Source of the DNA: Ensifer adhaerens
GTDB taxonomy: Bacteria; Pseudomonadota; Alphaproteobacteria; Rhizobiales; Rhizobiaceae
Reading direction: 5' to 3'
Length of the DNA: 64,000 nucleotides
Assembly: GCF_002940685.1 (NCBI RefSeq)
Contig: NZ_PNFP01000019.1
Location: 62,001-126,000, forward strand
In this document: in pieces, positions 61,986 through 64,000 of the stretch
Numbering within the stretch: position 1 is the stretch's first letter
Layout: each line of letters begins with the position of its first letter
Program-made: the position numbers and the translations under genes
Notes under the pieces: model-generated
Seen by the model: only the letters and a program-made list of their open reading frames with translations
Database searches by the model: none
What the model was told of the DNA's origin: nothing

Positions 61986-63260
61986 ATGGGCTACATCGAT
62001 ACATTCTATGGAAGAACACTTGCGGACGATGCGCCGTTTTCGGCTCTGGCCGGAACGATCGAGTGTGACACATGCGTTGTTGGCGGGGGGCTTGCCGGCC
62101 TGACCGTGGCGTTGCAGTTGGCCCGCAGCGGGCAGTCGGTCGCGGTGTTGGAGGCCGAGCGCGTAGGCTGGGGTGCTTCCGGCCGAAACGGCGGCTTTGT
62201 TTTCCCCGGCTATGCGACCGGGCACAAGACCATTGAGCGAGCCGCAGGCACTGACAACGCACGTGCGCTGCATAGGCTTTCGATCGAAGGCATGGAATTT
62301 GTTCGGGATACGATCCGTGCTCTGAACATCGCTTGTGCTGCTCCTGTCGACGGTATCATGAGCGTTTCGCGGCATGAGGACGGTACGGAATTGCGGTCTC
62401 AGGCAGACCATCTTCAACGGGAATTCGGCTACCCCATCGAGTATCTGGGACGCGAACAGGTGCAAGGCGTTCTCAATTCAAAACGCTATTTTCAAGCGTT
62501 GCGCGATCCGCGAGCCTTCCACATGCATCCGCTGAACTACCTGCGCGCGGTCGGCCGCGAAATAGAGCGCCTCGGCGGCAAGGTCTTTGAAACGAGCCGT
62601 ACCCTATCCGGTACGTTCTCCGGACCGGAAAAATCGCTTCGCGCCGCCGGCGGGCAGGTCAAGGCGCGGGATGTGGTGATTGCCACCGGAGGCTATACGG
62701 GCGGACTGATCCCGAAATTGAGACGCGCCTATCTGCCGATCGCTACCTACGTCATGCTTTCGGAAGCGAGGCCCGACCTTGTCCGTGCTGCGGTGACCAC
62801 CACAGACGCAGTCCTCGATAGCCGGCGGGCAGGCGACTACTATCGTGTCGTCGACGGCGGCCGGCGTCTCCTTTGGGGCGGACGGATAACCACAAGGGCC
62901 GCGTCGCCCGGAGTGTTGGCCGCACAGTTGCGCCGCGAGATGACGACCACGTTTCCGCAGCTTGCTGATCTCAAGACCGAGGTCTCTTGGTCGGGGTTGA
63001 TGTCCTATGCCAGGCATCTGATGCCCCAGGTCGGCAGATTGCAGCCTGGGGTCTGGTATTGCACGGCGTTTGGCGGTCATGGCCTCAATACCACGGCGAT
63101 TGGGGGCAAGCTTGTCGCCGAAGCCATCCTCGGTCAGTCCGATCGATACAGGATCTTTAGTCCATTCGGCCTGGCGTGGGCCGGCGGGGTTGCAGGCATG
63201 TCCATTGCCCAACTCACTTACTGGAAGCTGCAGGCACAGGACTGGTGGCGCGAGCGTTAG
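61986..63260 (+). CDS. FAD-dependent amine/amino-acid oxidase (DAO family, PuuB-like)
   Basis: A 424-residue flavoprotein. The dinucleotide-binding motif is CVVGGGLAGLTVALQLARSG (residues 30-50), then LEAERVGWGASGRNGGFVFPGY, as in gamma-glutamylputrescine oxidase and related enzymes. The later motif KARDVVIATGGYTG and the C-terminal GVWYCTAFGGHGLNTTAIGGKLVAEAILG complete the fold. I prefer the ATG at 61986, which starts MGYIDTFYGRTL like homologues; an ATG at 61947 inside the RidA gene is possible. The enzyme should oxidise an amine or amino acid to an imine, with the tandem Rid protein acting next. Confidence 0.9.
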   Translation: MGYIDTFYGRTLADDAPFSALAGTIECDTCVVGGGLAGLTVALQLARSGQSVAVLEAERVGWGASGRNGGFVFPGYATGHKTIERAAGTDNARALHRLSIEGMEFVRDTIRALNIACAAPVDGIMSVSRHEDGTELRSQADHLQREFGYPIEYLGREQVQGVLNSKRYFQALRDPRAFHMHPLNYLRAVGREIERLGGKVFETSRTLSGTFSGPEKSLRAAGGQVKARDVVIATGGYTGGLIPKLRRAYLPIATYVMLSEARPDLVRAAVTTTDAVLDSRRAGDYYRVVDGGRRLLWGGRITTRAASPGVLAAQLRREMTTTFPQLADLKTEVSWSGLMSYARHLMPQVGRLQPGVWYCTAFGGHGLNTTAIGGKLVAEAILGQSDRYRIFSPFGLAWAGGVAGMSIAQLTYWKLQAQDWWRER

Positions 63261-63342
63261 CCGGGTCAACAGCCCCGCCGGCGGAGGGACGCTGGTGGCC
63301 ACTCAGGCGGTACGACCATTGAACCCGAAGAAAGGAGATAGC

Positions 63343-64000
63343 ATGTCACTGATAACCCCTACTAACCTCCCCGTCACTGACGGATCGGGCGCCGAGAATT
63401 GGCAGCACGTTGCCATGCCGATGCTGCGCAACGTTCCCGTGCACCGGCCGGCGATCGGCCTCATCGAGTTGACGATGGAAACTGCCATGTCTGGCGAGTT
63501 GCATCGTTTCCTGGATGGGACCTCCGCGGGCATCTACACCTCACGCGTTCCCTTCAGCGGAACCACGGTTGGTACGGAACTGTCGAAAATGGGAGATCGG
63601 GTGGTTGCGGCAGCCGATCTTCTTCCGGAAGCCGAATGGCTGGATTGCATCGTCTACGGCTGCACCTCGGGAAGCGCATTCATCGGCCACGATCGGTTGA
63701 CCACACTGATCGAGACCGTTCGGCCCGAGATCCCCGTCATCACGCCGATTGGGGCCGTTGCAAGAGCACTGAACGCTTTGAAAGTACGCAAGATCGCCGT
63801 CGCCACACCTTATGTGACGAGCGTGAATGCCCAGGTAGCAGGTGTTCTGTCCAAGGACGGGTTCGAGATCGTAAGCGGCGCAGCATTTCACACCGAGGAT
63901 GGTTTTGCGATGATGCTCATGCCGCCGGAGTGCTTCGTCACGGCCGCGCTGGCCGCGGATTCAGACAGCGCGGAGGCTATCTTCATCTCCTGCACCGGTA
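63343..64000 (+). CDS. Asp/Glu racemase / maleate isomerase family protein (3' end outside window)
   Basis: The first 219 residues of an Asp/Glu-racemase-superfamily enzyme. The two catalytic-type cysteines are visible: Cys107 in CIVYGCTSGSAFIG and Cys217 in FISCTG at the window edge. Other matches are PAIGLIELTMETAM at the start, ITPIGAVARALNALKVRKIAVATPYVTSVN in the middle. The ATG at 63343 has AAGGAG 7 bases upstream. Members include maleate isomerase, arylmalonate decarboxylase and EutA of ectoine degradation, so the reaction cannot be fixed. It follows the oxidase by 82 bp and is probably in the same operon. Confidence 0.88.
   Translation, partial: MSLITPTNLPVTDGSGAENWQHVAMPMLRNVPVHRPAIGLIELTMETAMSGELHRFLDGTSAGIYTSRVPFSGTTVGTELSKMGDRVVAAADLLPEAEWLDCIVYGCTSGSAFIGHDRLTTLIETVRPEIPVITPIGAVARALNALKVRKIAVATPYVTSVNAQVAGVLSKDGFEIVSGAAFHTEDGFAMMLMPPECFVTAALAADSDSAEAIFISCTG

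Noticed and set aside
1-64000. CRISPR arrays, rRNA or tRNA genes, and insertion sequences
   Set aside because: No regularly spaced short direct repeats, no conserved RNA gene sequence and no transposase gene were recognised. The only regular repeats are coding repeats in tpsA.

Overview
The window looks like part of a large, GC-rich plasmid or megaplasmid from an alphaproteobacterium of the Rhizobiaceae (Rhizobium, Sinorhizobium/Ensifer or Agrobacterium type). The evidence is a complete repABC replication/partition cassette with a small antisense RNA between repB and repC. Next to it lies an Agrobacterium-type trb mating-pair cluster headed by the quorum-sensing genes traI and traR. No rRNA, tRNA, CRISPR array or intact insertion sequence was recognised.

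Region 1 (1-13.95 kb, minus strand) is a two-partner secretion locus in the order ialB-like, tpsB, lipoprotein, tpsA. The tpsA gene starts at 10911 and stays open to the left edge (at least 3637 codons). It encodes a filamentous-haemagglutinin/CdiA-type exoprotein with about 15 repeats of roughly 275 bp. Its C-terminus lies outside the window.

Region 2 (14.3-20.5 kb) is metabolic and regulatory: an ornithine-cyclodeaminase-family gene followed by an MmgE/PrpD-family gene, an opposing amidohydrolase, and two OmpR-type regulators with degenerate receiver domains that point away from each other across an 866-bp gap.

Region 3 (20.6-35.5 kb) is the plasmid backbone: traR, then trbI-H-G-F-L-J-E-D-C-B-traI on the minus strand (trbK is missing), then repA-repB-ctRNA-repC on the plus strand. 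The traI Shine-Dalgarno sequence is the 3' arm of a perfect hairpin. Downstream of repC are two identical 22-bp palindromes, 137 bp apart, that are candidate partition sites. DNA processing genes and oriT are not in the window.

Region 4 (35.5-58.4 kb) is accessory DNA: an eroded stretch, an orphan HWE-family sensor kinase, a serine recombinase, and then a defence-like island. The island holds a large protein of unknown function with a damaged start, a single-chain restriction-methylation enzyme, an sbcD-sbcC-zinc-ribbon operon divergent from a WYL-domain regulator plus HNH gene, a compact Sir2-HerA-KTSC operon, and one more unknown gene.

Region 5 (58.7-64 kb) is a small-molecule uptake and catabolism locus: an ectoine-type periplasmic binding protein, a LysR regulator, a tandem RidA protein, an FAD-dependent amine/amino-acid oxidase, and the start of an Asp/Glu-racemase/maleate-isomerase-family gene cut by the right edge. 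The substrate is unknown; an amino acid, amine or ectoine-like compound fits best.
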